64,000 nucleotides of DNA from Quillaja saponaria (GCA_029379385.1 CM055612.1:124001-188000), one strand, 5' to 3'. Positions 1 to 12,910 are shown, counted from the first letter of the stretch. Notes: generated by a model not told the origin, from the letters alone. Numbers and translations are program-made.

Positions 1-644
1 GTCATTATAAAATCAAAGTCAAGACTCAAGAACCTAACGAGGAAACCTGTGATTTTAGTTGTTCGGTTGTTATAACCTCCATATGACATATCCTGTCTGA
101 CTAGCATCTGCTGCAGCTGTGTTTCCTGTGTTTTTTAGAACACCAATCAACTAAAGCAAGTCAAGCAAACAAAAAATTGTACTGGGAAGGTAATTTCAAA
201 ATGGAATCTGTCTTACGTAGCCTTGCATGAAAGATCCTCCAATGAGAGACTCACTTGTCTTCTATTAGGGGGTCTATTTTGTACGGAGCAAAAGCCGTTA
301 ACAGAATACCATAAATAATGAAAACTAGGATATAATTGATGAGGCATTCTGAAAATAATTACCAAGACAATATTGAAAATTTACATTCTTTGCGATTGTT
401 GTCAAGGGAAAATTAAAACATTCATTTACAAAGGGAAATGGTTAGTGAGTTATGATGCCCTTGCCAAGGTTTCCAGGAAAACTGCAAAGCAACGAGCCAC
501 ACTAGAATGTCAAACTGGGAACATAGGATGCCAGAAGGGGGGAAATGCGCCATCTCAAGGAAAAAATGCACCACCTAAGTAACTGAAGGTCCAAAACTTA
601 TATTGCATTTTTCTTTTTCAAGCATAAGAGAATCCTGCAAAGCT
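1..644. other. 3' flank of RER1
   Basis: This stretch lies downstream of the RER1 stop codon on the minus strand. Its inner part is probably the RER1 3' untranslated region. I see no convincing coding region in it. A 69-residue open frame on the plus strand (373-582) lacks any family motif. Confidence 0.5.
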
Positions 645-2551
645 TCAGTCCCTTGGTAAGCCACTGCTACTCGTAGCAAATTTTTTCCCAGTGTACCTCT
701 GTAATGAATCAAGGAAGCAGAAGTGACTATAATTCATTGATAAGAGACCCAAAAGAATTAATATCCCAAAGAGTTGGCAAATTCTTAAAAGAAAAGGAAA
801 ATGTCGGTTAAGAAAACCATAAAAAGTTCTGGAGCTCTCACCTGCTTCCCAATGCTGAATGGGATATACTTGTACTTAATCATGTGCATTATTTGGCGCT
901 TCATTGTGAGGAAAAAGAGAACAACCCAATAGAAGAGTAGTATGGGCCAGAAAACAGGGACATCAAATACAGAAAAGAAAGTCATCAGGAAGGCAACACA
1001 GAATGCCTTTGTGATGGAATACCTGAAACAAAAGAACCAAAACAGTAATTCATTTTTGTAAAAGATATTACTGAGAATTATTCCATCTCCTACTTTACAG
1101 ATGTAAGACCAATTGAAAAAGCTCAAACATGTAATCAACAACGACAACATTACAGGCAGCATAGCAATTTCCTTTTGTATTTAACTCTTAAGTTAGCTGG
1201 TAACTTTAGCTATCTCATAATTGTTCGTTACAAGCAGTAATGACAGATCATGTTTGATTCTTGTCTAGATATGGAGCACCTTGGTAGAAGATAGTTTTAT
1301 ATTACAAAATCCAGTGAAAGAGGGACATCAAGTAATCCTGTATAAGAAACATGACTCCTGGTCCAAACTCCAAACAACTCAATTCTAAAATGTTAACTAT
1401 GATCAAGTCTAAAAAAAGAAAGAGTGTGCATAATATAGTAATGAACCAAAAGGAGTTAAGAAGAAGAAGGGGGAAAGGAGAGATGGTACATTATACAGTG
1501 CTAAAACCTCCACCAAATCATTGTTTTAAATTGGATACTCAACTATTATAGCCTTCTCATGGTTCTTCCGTACTAGAATCTAATTCCAGAAAACAGTACC
1601 TACCATAAGTATCGCATAAATTCAAGAGATCTCTCTCTTGTCCACGAGAAGTTAAGATTTTAGAATAATCCCCATCATTTCTGTTGTCAAAAGATCTAAA
1701 CTGAAGGACTGAAGAAAAAACTTGCTGAGCCCCTCCCCTGTTGTAACTTGTGGCTTTGTGAGTTAATAACCTTTTTGGTTCACAAAAACTAAACTGCAGG
1801 AATTAGCACGACTGGCATGAAGTAACTTGCTAAGGCCCCATCTCCAGTCAAAAGAGAACCAAAAAATGCATAACCCAAGCTAGAGTATCATGTAACAAAA
1901 ATTGACAAGCATTTTAAACATGCTTGAATACAAATGATTAAAAAGAAAACTAACTTTTAACTAGTTGAGCTTCAAAGATTCAGATGGGACAATTACCCTT
2001 CTAAATTACTAAATATTGGAAATATCTCTTACTCAGGGAAACAAGTTTTAATCTTCTCTTTGATAAAGTCCATTAACAATGATAAGTTGAAACATTCTTG
2101 AAGCACGTATAAGTTCTACAAGGAGTAGTTATAACAGCCAAAAGAAGCAGGCACAAAGCTCTCTCCTTAAGTAAATTATCAGAAGGGAGGGCTCAAATTA
2201 CCAAAACTTAAACTCGGGAAGGCGCCGAATGAATGGCTTAAACTCATCTGATCCCCTTGTTGGCAAAGAAGCCCCATCCAAGACTTCTACCTCCGGATCG
2301 ACTTTTGGTGAAAGAAATCCAATCAGAAGATTCAAGATATAGATACCTAGGCCATAAGACACAACGTAGTACCCTTGAACACAGTAAACCCGTAAAACAT
2401 AAATTGCCGCAGCAGCAAGAGTTCCCAGCCACCTATGAACCGGGTGTGGGGTGGAACGATCTAAATAATACTGAAATGCCATTGAGAAATCATTTTTCCA
2501 CTTGGCAAGAGGTGCCACAGTGGAGCCTGCATCGCTCCCAACTCCTTCCAT
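645..2551 (-). CDS. RER1: RER1 protein (retention in ER 1), Golgi-to-ER retrieval receptor
   Basis: The three coding exons are 2551-2202, 1022-842 and 698-645, giving 194 residues, the usual RER1 length. The spliced protein reads MEGVGSD at the start. It continues through the family hallmark FKFWYSITKAF across the first splice, then [20 protein letters not shown] and [16 protein letters not shown], and ends [19 protein letters not shown]. Four hydrophobic segments fit the W-shaped topology known for the family. RER1 cycles between cis-Golgi and ER in COPI vesicles and returns escaped ER membrane proteins by recognising their transmembrane segments. The start is the first ATG after a likely 5' UTR intron, with an acceptor near 2579 and a non-coding first exon near 3130-3300. 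The family is certain. Which plant paralogue (A, B or C) is not. Confidence 0.95.
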
Positions 2552-3299
2552 GTTATACTAATCTCTAAATTTCCTGAGGTGTAAATGTCATAAAAAAAAA
2601 AAAAGAATTATAAGCATAATCACCAGGAAAATAAAGGGAGATTAGAAAAGAATTTCTAGATGACATGCTTTCATATGTTCTCATTCTAATAATACAGAAT
2701 CATTTTTTTTATTTGAATTGGGACATATAGCTTTCTCAGGCTTTGTGTGATAAGATTGTAAGACAGGGAAAAATACGATCATTCATACAAAAATGAAGTT
2801 TAAGAATTCAAACATTCCAGTTTCTTATTTTCCCCACACAACAGAACAGCACAGCAGGTTTGAACTTCACGGAACAGCATAAAGAATTATACCCAAAAAA
2901 TCAAAAGAGAGAAACTTTAACAATCACAAATAAGAATGAGTCAACCCCACATTGCATTGCACATAAAGTGAAGTAAAAATTCGCAGAAGCCCTAGACAAC
3001 CAATAAAAGGAATAAAATGCGTAAACCTGGCATTCCAGTTTCACAGAAGAAACGAAATTAGGAGAAATTCTTACATGAGAATCTAAATGTTTTGAAGCAT
3101 AACAAATTTGCAAGATTTACCAACAGAATTCATACCTAGTATATTAATGAGATCAAAGATAAAGTGACCGGTACTAGAGAAGAAAGAGCAAAAAGGGTTG
3201 CCTTCAAGGATCGTGAAGTTAGGGTAAGAATTCAAAGAAATGGCAAGCGAATTTAAGGATCAAACCAATCAGGCCGTTATTTTCTATCTTTCCAAACAA

Positions 3300-3613
3300 A
3301 GAAGGAGCCTGCGATTTGAAGCTAACTTGCTACGTAGAAAAATCCAAACGCATCATTTAACGTCGTTTAAACCAATGGCCTTTTAGTAATTTAATAGTTA
3401 ACTAGAGATAAAAACTCTATTTTGCCCTCGTGATATACATCCCTACCGCTGCGACGCCAGCTGCCTCTCTCTCCTTCGCCCGTCTTTGTCTTCCCATCAC
3501 ACAAATCATACACACAGAGGTCGAGCTTGCAAAGAGCTTGAAACCCCAGCTGAGTTCACCACAGTCAAAGCCCAAGAGGGCTAACAATCAGCGAGCAGAA
3601 ATTGTTATTGGAA
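3300..3613. promoter_or_regulatory. Shared promoter region between RER1 (-) and gamma carbonic anhydrase (+)
   Basis: The two genes diverge here. The inferred non-coding first exon of RER1 ends near 3300 and the gamma carbonic anhydrase ATG is at 3614, so both transcripts must start within about 300 bases. The stretch contains pyrimidine-rich sequence (ctctctctccttcgcccg near 3464), typical of plant housekeeping promoters and 5' UTRs. There is no clear TATA box. The exact transcription start sites cannot be read from sequence. Confidence 0.5.
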
Positions 3614-6600
3614 ATGGGAACTCTTGGGAAAGCAATATACACAGTAGGATTCTGGATTCGTGAGACCGGACAGGCCATTGATCGGCTTGGTAGCCGCCTC
3701 CAAGGCAGATACTATTTCCAAGAGCAGCGTGAGTGTTTTTCTTTCTTCATTTTCCGTTAATTTTTGGACCCCTTTTTTTAGCTTCAATTCCTCGAATTTT
3801 GAATCTGTGAGTCGGAAAATCAATAATGTCTGAGACAGATTTTGTTGTCCAGTAGGTTTTTCGGAAAATACTATGTTCTAAATTGTTCAATTTTCTTTCA
3901 CAAATTGATCGTAGTCTGTGTAGATTGCTAGTTATTAAGTTGAATTACAATCGAATTGTCTAAAATGTGCTGCAAGTATCACGCTCGTAGAAGGAGTATC
4001 TAACTGATTGTGCCAACTTTCAAGCATAGTTGACTGTGATGCGAGCTGTGATTTGGAGTTTGTCTGAAAGAACATTGCAACAATAGGGATCTTTTCCCTC
4101 TTAAATACAGTATTGGGTAGATATATCCTGTCGTTAGGCATAGTTTATTGCATTCTGGAAGTAATATCTCTGGTTCTGCTATTGAAGTAAAGGAGGGACA
4201 GAAGTTCAAATTGTGGGGCACTTGGTGTAATATGCTGAAGGTCTATTATGCTTCCTGTGCTGTCTTTGTCCATAATGAGTTTAGACATTTTTAGTGATAT
4301 TCGAAAGTTTGCCGATTCATGGTTAGCATTTGGTACTGTAACGTATCGGAAGGAAGTTTAAAGAGCTGGATCATAATTTGTAGAACATGTTACTCAAAAG
4401 ACAAAAACTGATTAGGTGAAAGGATTTTATGGAGTTTTGTCTTCTGTTATATCCATAAATAATTTTATATTTGTATTATTGATGATTGATAATGGAGGGG
4501 AGCTGGGGTTTAAAAACAGAATTTACCAAATGCCTTGATTAATGCATTTACATTAAGTAATGATTAAGTATTTTGTGCTTGGTGAAGAAGGTTGAGAATT
4601 CTGAATTCGAAGGTCTTATTTTTAATTAGGATTGGTTGTGTCACCTCACTGAGTGTTTTATGAAATTGTTGTGCATTGGTTATGAAAAACTTAATGAGAT
4701 GTTGTGCTAGGACTCATTATTATGTGTTTGTTTGCTCATATTATGTTGGTTTAAAAATAATAATCTTCACTTATGAACTTAAAAAAAATACTAAATAAAT
4801 GGGGTCATATGCTAATTTTCTTTTTCCATTGTAACTTTAGTATTTTCACTTCATATGTTATATTTGTGGCTTTGGCTCTATTGGTTTTCATTTGTGCTCT
4901 AACAATTTCCATCTTCTTTCCTTTCCCCCTTTCTTGTATAGTGTCAAGACATCGAACTCTTATGAACATATTTGATAAAGCTCCTGTTGTTGATAAGGAT
5001 GCATTTGTGGCTCCCAGTGCCTCTGTCATAGGAGATGTGCAGGTTGGAAGAGGATCTTCTATTTGGTATGGATGTGTCCTGAGAGGTAAGGTTCTCTTAT
5101 TTTTTCCCTTAAAATTTAGGTAGAGAAGAGAAACAGTGTGTACTTTTTTTATTCAGTAGCTATTCATGTTAAGGCTTTTAGCTTTCTTACTTGAGATGGG
5201 TGGAAGTTGTTAGCTTGTTGTTGGAAATTAGTTGTAGAATTTTATGATACTTCTATTAGAAATATTTAGTATATTGTGTCACAAGCTTGCCTTCTCTAAA
5301 CTAGGTGATGTCAACAACATCAGTATTGGAGCAGGAACTAACATACAGGATAACTCCCTTGTGCATGTTGCAAAATCCAATCTAAGTGGAAAGGTTTTAC
5401 CAACTATAATTGGGGATAATGTTACTGTTGGTGAGTAAATTTCTTGTAATGATCACGAACTGCTGCTATCTTCTCTTTTTTCTCATGGGTATATTATAAA
5501 CCCTGGACGTGCAGGTCATAGTGCTGTATTACATGGTTGTACTGTTGAGGATGAGGCTTTTGTTGGTATGGGAGCAACGCTGCTTGATGGTGTTGTTGTT
5601 GAGAAAAATGCCATGGTTGCTGCTGGAGCCCTTGTTAGACAGAATACAAGGATCCCCTTTGGAGAGGTATTTCTTGTGGGCATTTTTTCCATAGACATTA
5701 AAGGGCTCACCCGGTGCACAAAGTGCTTCCCAGCTATTGCGGGGGTAGGGGAAGGGTGGGTGCACATGTACGCAACCTTTCCCTTACATTTTTGCAAAGA
5801 GACTGTTTCCACGCCTCGAACCCGTGACATACAGGTCACCAAAGGAACAACTTACGGTTCATAAAAATAAATGATACATGGGATTTTCTGTGCATGTGTA
5901 TATAATTAGTAACTAATTAGTAGTATAATTGATTTAGCTTTCATTATAAAACTAAAAACTAGTAACCTTAAGCCCAATGGTGTGGATTGTTGTTGTGGAA
6001 TTCAAACAACACTTGATGGACCAGACAAATGAGTCTGTTATCTTAGGCTGCTCACCTAACTGCCGTACTGCTAATTAATGTTGTAACATTTACTTGTTGA
6101 ACAACAGCCTGCAAATACAATAATGGACCTGCTTATTGTGGAAATTTAGCCCATCAATTTGAGTTATTGAAGACAAGTTCAATCTTCCTGCAGACTGGTG
6201 TACCATAGGATTCAACTTTTGCAGAATTCTGAAGACTTTTCTAGTTCATTTTAAACCTCTAAATGATTAATAAAAATATTCTCAATTTTTCTTTTTGCTA
6301 ATAAATGACCATATTGTTAAACAATTCAAAGGAAAAAAAATTTTACACCTCATTATTTGAAGTTTTGTACAGTAGCTGTAGTTGTACCTTCCTCCTTAAT
6401 GTTGCTGGTGTTGAAACTTTTTGTACAGCTTAGATGTTTAGAATCGTCGGCCTGTTCATCTTATTCAAGTATCTGGTCAACTGATTCTGAATGCTGCATT
6501 ACTTAATAGTAACATAGTCCATGACCGGCAAGCATCCACTTACATATGTTTCAGGTATGGGGAGGCAATCCAGCAAAGTTCCTGAGGAAGCTTACTGACG

Positions 6601-6833
6601 AAGAGATAGCTTTTATTTCCCAGTCAGCCACCAATTATACTAACCTTGCACAGGTCCATGCAGCTGAGAATGCAAAACCGTTTGATGAAATTGAGTTTGA
6701 GAAGGTGCTCCGGAAGAAATTTGCACATAAAGATGAGGAGTATGACTCCATGCTTGGTGTTGTTCGTGAAACACCTCCAGAACTCATTCTTCCTGATAAT
6801 GTCCTACCTGATAAAGCTCAAAAAGCTTCTTAA
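3614..6833 (+). CDS. GAMMACA: Gamma carbonic anhydrase, mitochondrial complex I subunit
   Basis: The five exons are 3614-3728, 4942-5085, 5305-5430, 5515-5666 and 6555-6833, giving 271 residues. The N-terminus MGTLGKAIYTVGFWIRETG matches plant gamma CA1/CA2. A left-handed beta-helix of hexapeptide repeats follows (VIGDVQVGRGSSIWYGCVLRG, ISIGAGTNIQDN, TIIGDNVTVG). The three zinc-ligand-type histidines are present: His107 in SLVHVA, and His130 and His135 in VGHSAVLHG. In plants these proteins form the matrix-facing trimeric domain of respiratory complex I and are linked to recycling of mitochondrial CO2. Keeping all three histidines suggests the CA1/CA2 type, not the CA-like subunits that lack them. 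The last intron (5667-6554) carries a SINE. The C-terminus (DKAQKAS) may differ from the common ending. Confidence 0.95.
5698..5862 (-). mobile_element. tRNA-derived SINE (Au-SINE-like) in gamma CA intron 4
   Basis: On the minus strand the segment begins near 5862 with a box-A-like stretch, followed by a clear pol III box B (GGGTTCGAGGC, around 5810-5825). Next come gtggaaacagtctctttgca, ttgcgtacatgtgcaccc and ttcccctacccccgcaatag, ending gtgcaccgggtgagcccttt near 5698. This order of blocks is the repeated one I know from tRNA-derived SINEs of the Au type, which are widespread in angiosperms. It lies antisense to the host gene. The ends are approximate and I did not find an unambiguous target-site duplication. 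Confidence 0.75.
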
Positions 6834-8471
6834 AATGAGTTTCTCCATAAGACTACGGTTTCTTTTTATGCCAATCTTGAAATTTGACGCAAGGGATATA
6901 TTTGCTTTGTTCAAATTCATGGAAGAGTGATAATTTCATTCCCAATAATACCAAACACACTTTAGGCTAGTCGTAGCGCCTTTCTGTCTCTCCTATTAGT
7001 TCTGTGGTACTTCAGAGTATCTTTTCTGCTTTTGGAGAGAGAAATGCCATGAAGCAGTATGGACGTGCATGCATACAAGGTACCTGCTTCTTAATGATGT
7101 TATCTGTTCAAGTCCCCACTGGGCATGACTTTCAATAAGTTCTGCATGAAATCAAATACTTTTTGCTGTTGCCATGATAATGTTTACATGCATCAATGAT
7201 CGTCCATTTTCACTGAGTAGCTCATGCAACCCAAGTTGTGAGTTAGGGGGTTTCTGTAAGGTGAGTTAATGGTGTGAGGCAGGTATTTGGGAACCTTTTT
7301 TTGTTTGGCCAGACCAGCTATAAGAATCATACTACGAGAATCAGTATAAGTCCATCTAATGACTTTGTTTTCTCTTCATGAAGCATTAAAAGAAAATTAA
7401 TAAAGATCGGGAAAGGGATCGGATTCTCACTGTAAAGCAGTTTTCTTGATTCACCTTGAGCCAAATAAGATGTAAGATAGAATGAAGAAACTTCATGGTT
7501 CATTTGGGAGAGTAAAAAACATAGCAAGAAAGAAAATCAAAGAGAAAATGAGGAATGATTTTGGGAAGAAATTTTTATGCTTAAGGTAGAAAAAAATAAT
7601 CTCTGAAGTGAAGAGATAATTTGTTAATCGTTGAACACAATACTTCCATCTTTACTATTACTTTATTTGGGAGGAATGAATGAGAAGATGTAAGATACAG
7701 AAGGTGAATTGCTCTTCATACTCAAGACAATAATTTACCGATTACAAGAACTAAAGGAACTTGCATCAGAACTGCAGAAAGCCAGAAACCAGAAGATCTG
7801 ATGAGGTAGTGGCTCAGTTGGAAAGTGAAAAATGCTGAGTATACATTTTTTGGGACCAAAAAGTGCTCATTAATCTGAATCACTATTTTCCATATACAGA
7901 TTCAACTGCTCTTGCCACGGTTATTAATATATGTTAATCTTTGAATAGAACATACACAGTCAGCCATTATATTCATTCCCGAATGAAGAGAAAAAGAAAA
8001 TCTTAATTCTTTAAGTCAAGTGGGTTTTCATAGAATGAAAAGCTACTTTATTCTTGGATGAAGAGTGACACCAATAAAGCAACACAGAATAGCATACAGC
8101 ATCCGTTCCAACAAAGTTACATGCTTCTTCGTTTAAATCCAAGCATTTATCCCGGACTATGTTAGCAGTCGACAGCCTAATTATTCTCCAGCAGTGCATG
8201 TCATGATACCAAACTATAAGCAAGCATTACAAGTTCGATATCAGTTATGACTTTAACAATCAATAAATTGTATCTGCGAATAATGTAAATTCTGAATTGA
8301 AGTCCACCAAACGCTAACATTAAACCGTTCACACTGAGGAGATATGAATAAATTGCACAACCAAAAAGGGCTGATAAAAGAAAATCCAACAAAGACACGA
8401 TGTCCCCTCGATGAACTCCATGTTCAACAAATTCATTTCTTACATAGTATGGGGTACTTATTCTTGCATCC
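6834..8471. other. Convergent intergenic region between gamma CA and PAF1
   Basis: This stretch holds the two 3' UTRs of convergent genes. I see no intact gene. Around 7735-7800 a short plus-strand frame reads YRLQELKELASELQKA before a stop. It is coiled-coil-like and could be a gene remnant, but it is too short to assign. Confidence 0.4.
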
Positions 8472-11400
8472 TCAGATGTCCATTGGAGCAACACCCTGGT
8501 CAGCAGCAGCACCCTGATCGGCACCAGAACCCTCATCTGCAGCAGCACCTTGTTCAGCAGAAGGACCAGGTTCAGCAGCGGGACCCTCTTCCTCCCTCAC
8601 AATCTCAAATGTGTCAATCAAATGTTGTACAGTTTCTTGATCCAATACGTGGAATGGCTCCCCAACTCCTATCACTGCAATTGTGCAAATGGAACTCCTG
8701 AGTTTTTCCCCTTGTAAGGTTTCCCTTGTTGCAATAAGTGCATCCTTGATTAGATCTTCCCGTGAGGAATCTGTGAAGTTCTTGAACCTGCGTTCTAGAT
8801 ACGTCTTAGCAGCTTGTGAGCGAGACCCAATGGCAAAAGCCTGGTACTCGAAGTAGTTTCCACTTGGGCAGTTGTAATAAAGGTGAGCCCCAGATTCATC
8901 CAATCCACCAACCAGCAGACCAACACCATAAGGCCGTTTCCATGACCGTTGGGTGCAGACCTGCCATACAATGTTAAATCATAATATCAGATAAGACAGA
9001 GCTCATTGTAGAATATTACAAATTGAAAGCTGAAACACAAACTTGCTTCTTCTTTTTTTTCCTTCTTCTTCTCTCCTACCACCTTAAACATAACATGAGA
9101 TCAGTTTTCCACAATATAAGTGACTTCCATAGATAAGAATAAACAAAAACAGTCTTGCTTCTACTATGAAAGTTCTGCATCATAAGTTTCTAAATCCTTA
9201 CCAAACAAGGGATTTGTAAGCTTCAGAAAGGAAACCTGAGGAGAATGCAGATTTTCTGGGTCATATGCAGATTTCCTTTCAACTATTGCCAACACCAACT
9301 GATAATTCAATTGGGTCACTAACATGCATGTTAAAATGACTTTATAATTCAACTCATTTACAACTCAACTAAGCCTTAAATCCCAAACTAATTAGGGTCA
9401 GCTGTACGAATCATTTTTCTCCATTCGCAACAATCCAAGACATCATTTTCAGTAATGCCTAGAACAACCATATCTTTCTTGATAACTGCCCCCATGTAAG
9501 TTTTGGTCTTCCCTTACCTGCGTCTAACATCTGACACCTGTACCAAGTCACTTTTCTTAACTACCGTGTCTATTGAAGTTGGATATGTCCAAAGCAACGC
9601 AGGCGATTCTCCATCATTTTTCTCCTCGATAGATGCTTCTTCCACCTTCTTACGAATCTCCACATTCCTTATCTTATCCTTTCTTGTATGTCCGGTCATC
9701 CATATCAACATTATTATTTCGGCTACTCTTATCTTATGAGAGTGTTGTTTCTTAACTGGCCAACATTGGTACCATACAACATAGTTGGTCTCACTGTCGT
9801 CTTATAAAATTTTCTTTTCAATCTATTTGAGATTTTAGGATCACATAAAACCACTATGGCACTTCACCTACCCTACCTTGATCCTATGGTTTACATCATG
9901 CTCAATTACGCCGTCTTTTTGTATAAATGAACCTAAATACTTAAACACATTATTTGTAGAGATTGTCTGACCGTCCAAAATTATTTTATTCGAGCCTACT
10001 CTAGTTTTACTGAAATTGCACTCCATATACTCGGTGTTTGAAACCTTATGTTTCTCACTTTAATTTCTAGGAATATACAAGTTACTTAAACCATGACAAT
10101 TGACATCACATTATGACTTTTGGCACTATGGTAAAACACATAGTAGACAGTAAGCATAAATGTGTCCTTTAGATTGTGCATGACAAAATAACATCAATAC
10201 CCCCTCACTCATATCAATTGGAGTACAGCCACCTCTGATTTGGGATATTGAACCCAAGACCTATCACTCACTAGAGGACCTCGTGGACACTAGGGCTAAA
10301 ACACTAGGGCTAAATATTATCTTGATCACCATCTACACATGCTTAAACTTTCAACTATCTCATTCTACTATTTGAACATAAGATTCTACTCCTTTTCTAG
10401 TCCAAACAACAAACAGATCTGAAATGTTTTACTATTTACTGTGAGTGTAGAACTTGCATTGGAAACTACTTTCCCAAAAATAGGAGAGAATCATTCCTCA
10501 TGCTAAACTAGAGCCACTCATACATTTAATTTTTGAGACGAGTTAACATTGCATTAAGAAAATGTTACAAGTAGCACACCCTCTGTACTTGGCATAAACG
10601 TATAGTCATTCCATCTAATCTTAAGTGAGGAAATAGGAGATACATGAACCCACACCAGAAGATGAATAAATCATACTGCATAGCTTTCTGACACAAACAC
10701 AAAGACATAGATGTCAAATCGTGAATTTTATCTTGAATTGAAATCTTATTTTCTTGAATTGTGAATCATGAATCAATGCAAATTGTATGATTCAGTTGTT
10801 TTTAATTAATTTTTAAAACATTATTATATATAAAAAATTATAAATTATTTAACATTAATACAGTAAAAGCACAAAATAATGATTAATGCTTACAAAATAT
10901 AAGCATGTTTTTGAAAAATAATAAAATATATAACAAAGCATATATGGAATAAAAAATTGTAACTGATAAATAATAAGAAAAAGAAGCAAATGTGCATAAA
11001 CTTAAGCCCAGTAATTGATATTTTCTCGAGAAAAAAAAGAAAAAGTTAAAATGATAAACCAAGCCCATGGCCAAGAGAAAAAAAAAAAAAAACCATTTAA
11101 AACTTTAATATTAACTAAACACATTGTTTTACAAAGATAGAAGGAAGCATGGCTTCATCGCTGAATACAGTCATTCGTGACTGAAATCCAGCTCCAAACA
11201 ACCAGATGCATCTGCAAAGGCCCAAGGGGTTAGAAGGAGAAAGAAAATGCAGGCTCGAAGGAGGAAGAAGATCTTGGTTGAAACATCGTTTGTTGCAGAC
11301 CCAGACATTGTGCATGTTATCCTCCTTTTGTCCTACCTATCTTTGTTCTTCAAGCTCTGCAAAATCCAAATCGCAGTGAATAGCCAATTCACTTTGATAC

Positions 11401-12910
11401 TACGATTTGCCTTAAAGAATCGCGATTCAGCATCCAATTTTTATTATTATTTATTTTTCCAGCAATTCATGCATCGATTCGCATCCCCAGCCATGTGTAT
11501 TGTATCGAATTGTACAATAGGCGAATGATTATGATAACTATGCATAAAGATACAATTTAAGACCAACATAACACAGGTAATGTATAAAATGTCAACGTAT
11601 TGAGTCATGTCTAATACAAAAATGAGCTAAAATGTCAACGTATTGAATCATGTCTAGTACAGAAATGAGCTAAGACCTAAGAGTTAAAAGTTTTTGAAAA
11701 TGACTAAATGTATCAAAGTAACCACAGAGAATAGAAATACAGACAAGTTGGAAGCTGAGCTCACACCCCATCACCAAAAGCATGCTGTTGCTCAGCACAT
11801 CCCGCATCTAGACAGACAAGATGGAAACTGAGCTCTATCTTAGATGTTAACCAATGTACTAATGTAATCTACCAACAGTGTTCATGTAAAAAAGCCCTGC
11901 CTTCATTGATAAGGCATCAATCATCATAGAATTGGAGACTTCAGCAGAACATATATCCAGTAACATGGGTAACATGATGCCCTCAAATGAAAGAATTTAG
12001 TTATTTACAGCAGAAATTCTGCAGTCTAATCTTCTGTTTGATTGATGGCAAGTGAGGAAAAATAATGAAAAGAAAAACTACACATGTGAATATAAGATAA
12101 CGCACACAATACAATTGAAAACTCCTATCCTTTCAAAGAAACACGAGAGAACATAAAGACATTAACAAGCACTTTATAAACCCTCCATCTTACGTTCCAG
12201 AATTTTAACTGAATACTAAGAACAAATTCCGCCATCCATCCCCTCAAGACTACTGAACCTTAAGATTTCATTTTTTAGACCCTGCGAAAATAACTTTCCA
12301 ACACCGAGTTTCATAGATTCTTTTTTCTAGAAAATTTTGTGTTTCCTTTTTGTTCTATTCCCTAAACTCCCTCACTGGTCTGAGTAAATAGGAAGAAGAA
12401 AAAAAGTTGAATGTGGTTCTTCTAAGTAAAACCCTAACTGCTAATTGCATGATCTAATGACCGCCGCCACTGCAGCTCGCCCACTAACCACCATCACATC
12501 ACAATTCTAGTTCAGAAACATGAGATTTAGAAAGTAGGGTTCATCATTGTCTTACGAACCTGAGCCTTATCAGCTAGTTGAACGACGAGTCGTCCCACCG
12601 GAAGCTGCGACTCGTAGGTGTAGCTGTAGTTGATGCACTCGGATCGCATATAGCGGGAAAGAACACGACCGTCTGCAGTGAGTCCAGCAATGGCAACTCC
12701 AATGTGGTCGTCAACCTTGAAGATCTTCTTCTGGTGCGAAGAGAGCTCCGAGTTAGCTTTGTTGACACAAGCCAATACGACGTGGGTCTTAGATCGGAGC
12801 CCAATCGCAGCCGAGCCTTGCTTCACCGCCTCCATCGCGTACTCCACCTGGAAGAGCCTCCCGGCAGGGCTCCATGTCGTCACGTCCGTGTCATACTGAT
12901 TCCTGAACAT
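8472..12910 (-). CDS. PAF1: 20S proteasome subunit alpha type-1 (PAF1)
   Basis: The two exons are 12910-12560 and 8960-8472, giving 279 residues, about the length of Arabidopsis PAF1. The N-terminus [20 protein letters not shown] and [18 protein letters not shown] is the proteasome alpha-subunit signature. It is followed by [20 protein letters not shown]. The second exon starts [19 protein letters not shown] and carries [21 protein letters not shown]. The C-terminal tail is rich in Glu, Ala, Gly and Gln and ends APMDI. Alpha subunits form the outer rings and the gate of the 20S core and are not catalytic. The donor reads CAG|GTTCGTAAG. A second GT four bases downstream is a stronger match but breaks the frame with the only good acceptor. 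The 3.6-kb intron carries a LINE remnant. Confidence 0.95.
9360..10065 (-). mobile_element. Degenerate non-LTR retrotransposon (LINE) reverse-transcriptase 3' fragment
   Basis: On the minus strand, translation from about 10040 gives [18 protein letters not shown], then [36 protein letters not shown] and [19 protein letters not shown]. These blocks, in this order, are the C-terminal part of plant LINE reverse transcriptases. The frame is broken by several stops (for example after HRIKVG) and frameshifts, so the copy is dead. Its 3' end (aattagtttgggatttaaggcttag near 9365-9400) resembles a LINE 3' tail. The fragment is 5'-truncated, as most LINE copies are. It lies in the PAF1 intron in the same orientation as the host gene. 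Confidence 0.85.
11586..11671. repeat. 43-bp tandem duplication in the PAF1 intron
   Basis: A 43-base unit starting aaaatgtcaacgtattga occurs at 11586-11628 and again at 11629-11671. The copies differ at three positions (gagtc/gaatc, ctaat/ctagt, caaaa/cagaa). Confidence 0.85.

Noticed and set aside
2257..2568. 103-codon open frame antisense to RER1 exon 1
   Set aside because: It mirrors the strongly conserved RER1 coding exon on the other strand and has no family features.
3430..3663. 77-codon plus-strand frame overlapping the gamma CA start
   Set aside because: It covers the 5' UTR and runs out of frame with the recognised MGTLGKAIY start.
5800..5830. A tRNA-gene-like box B in the gamma CA intron
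   Set aside because: The flanks match a SINE; no cloverleaf with proper arms can be drawn, so it is not a tRNA gene.
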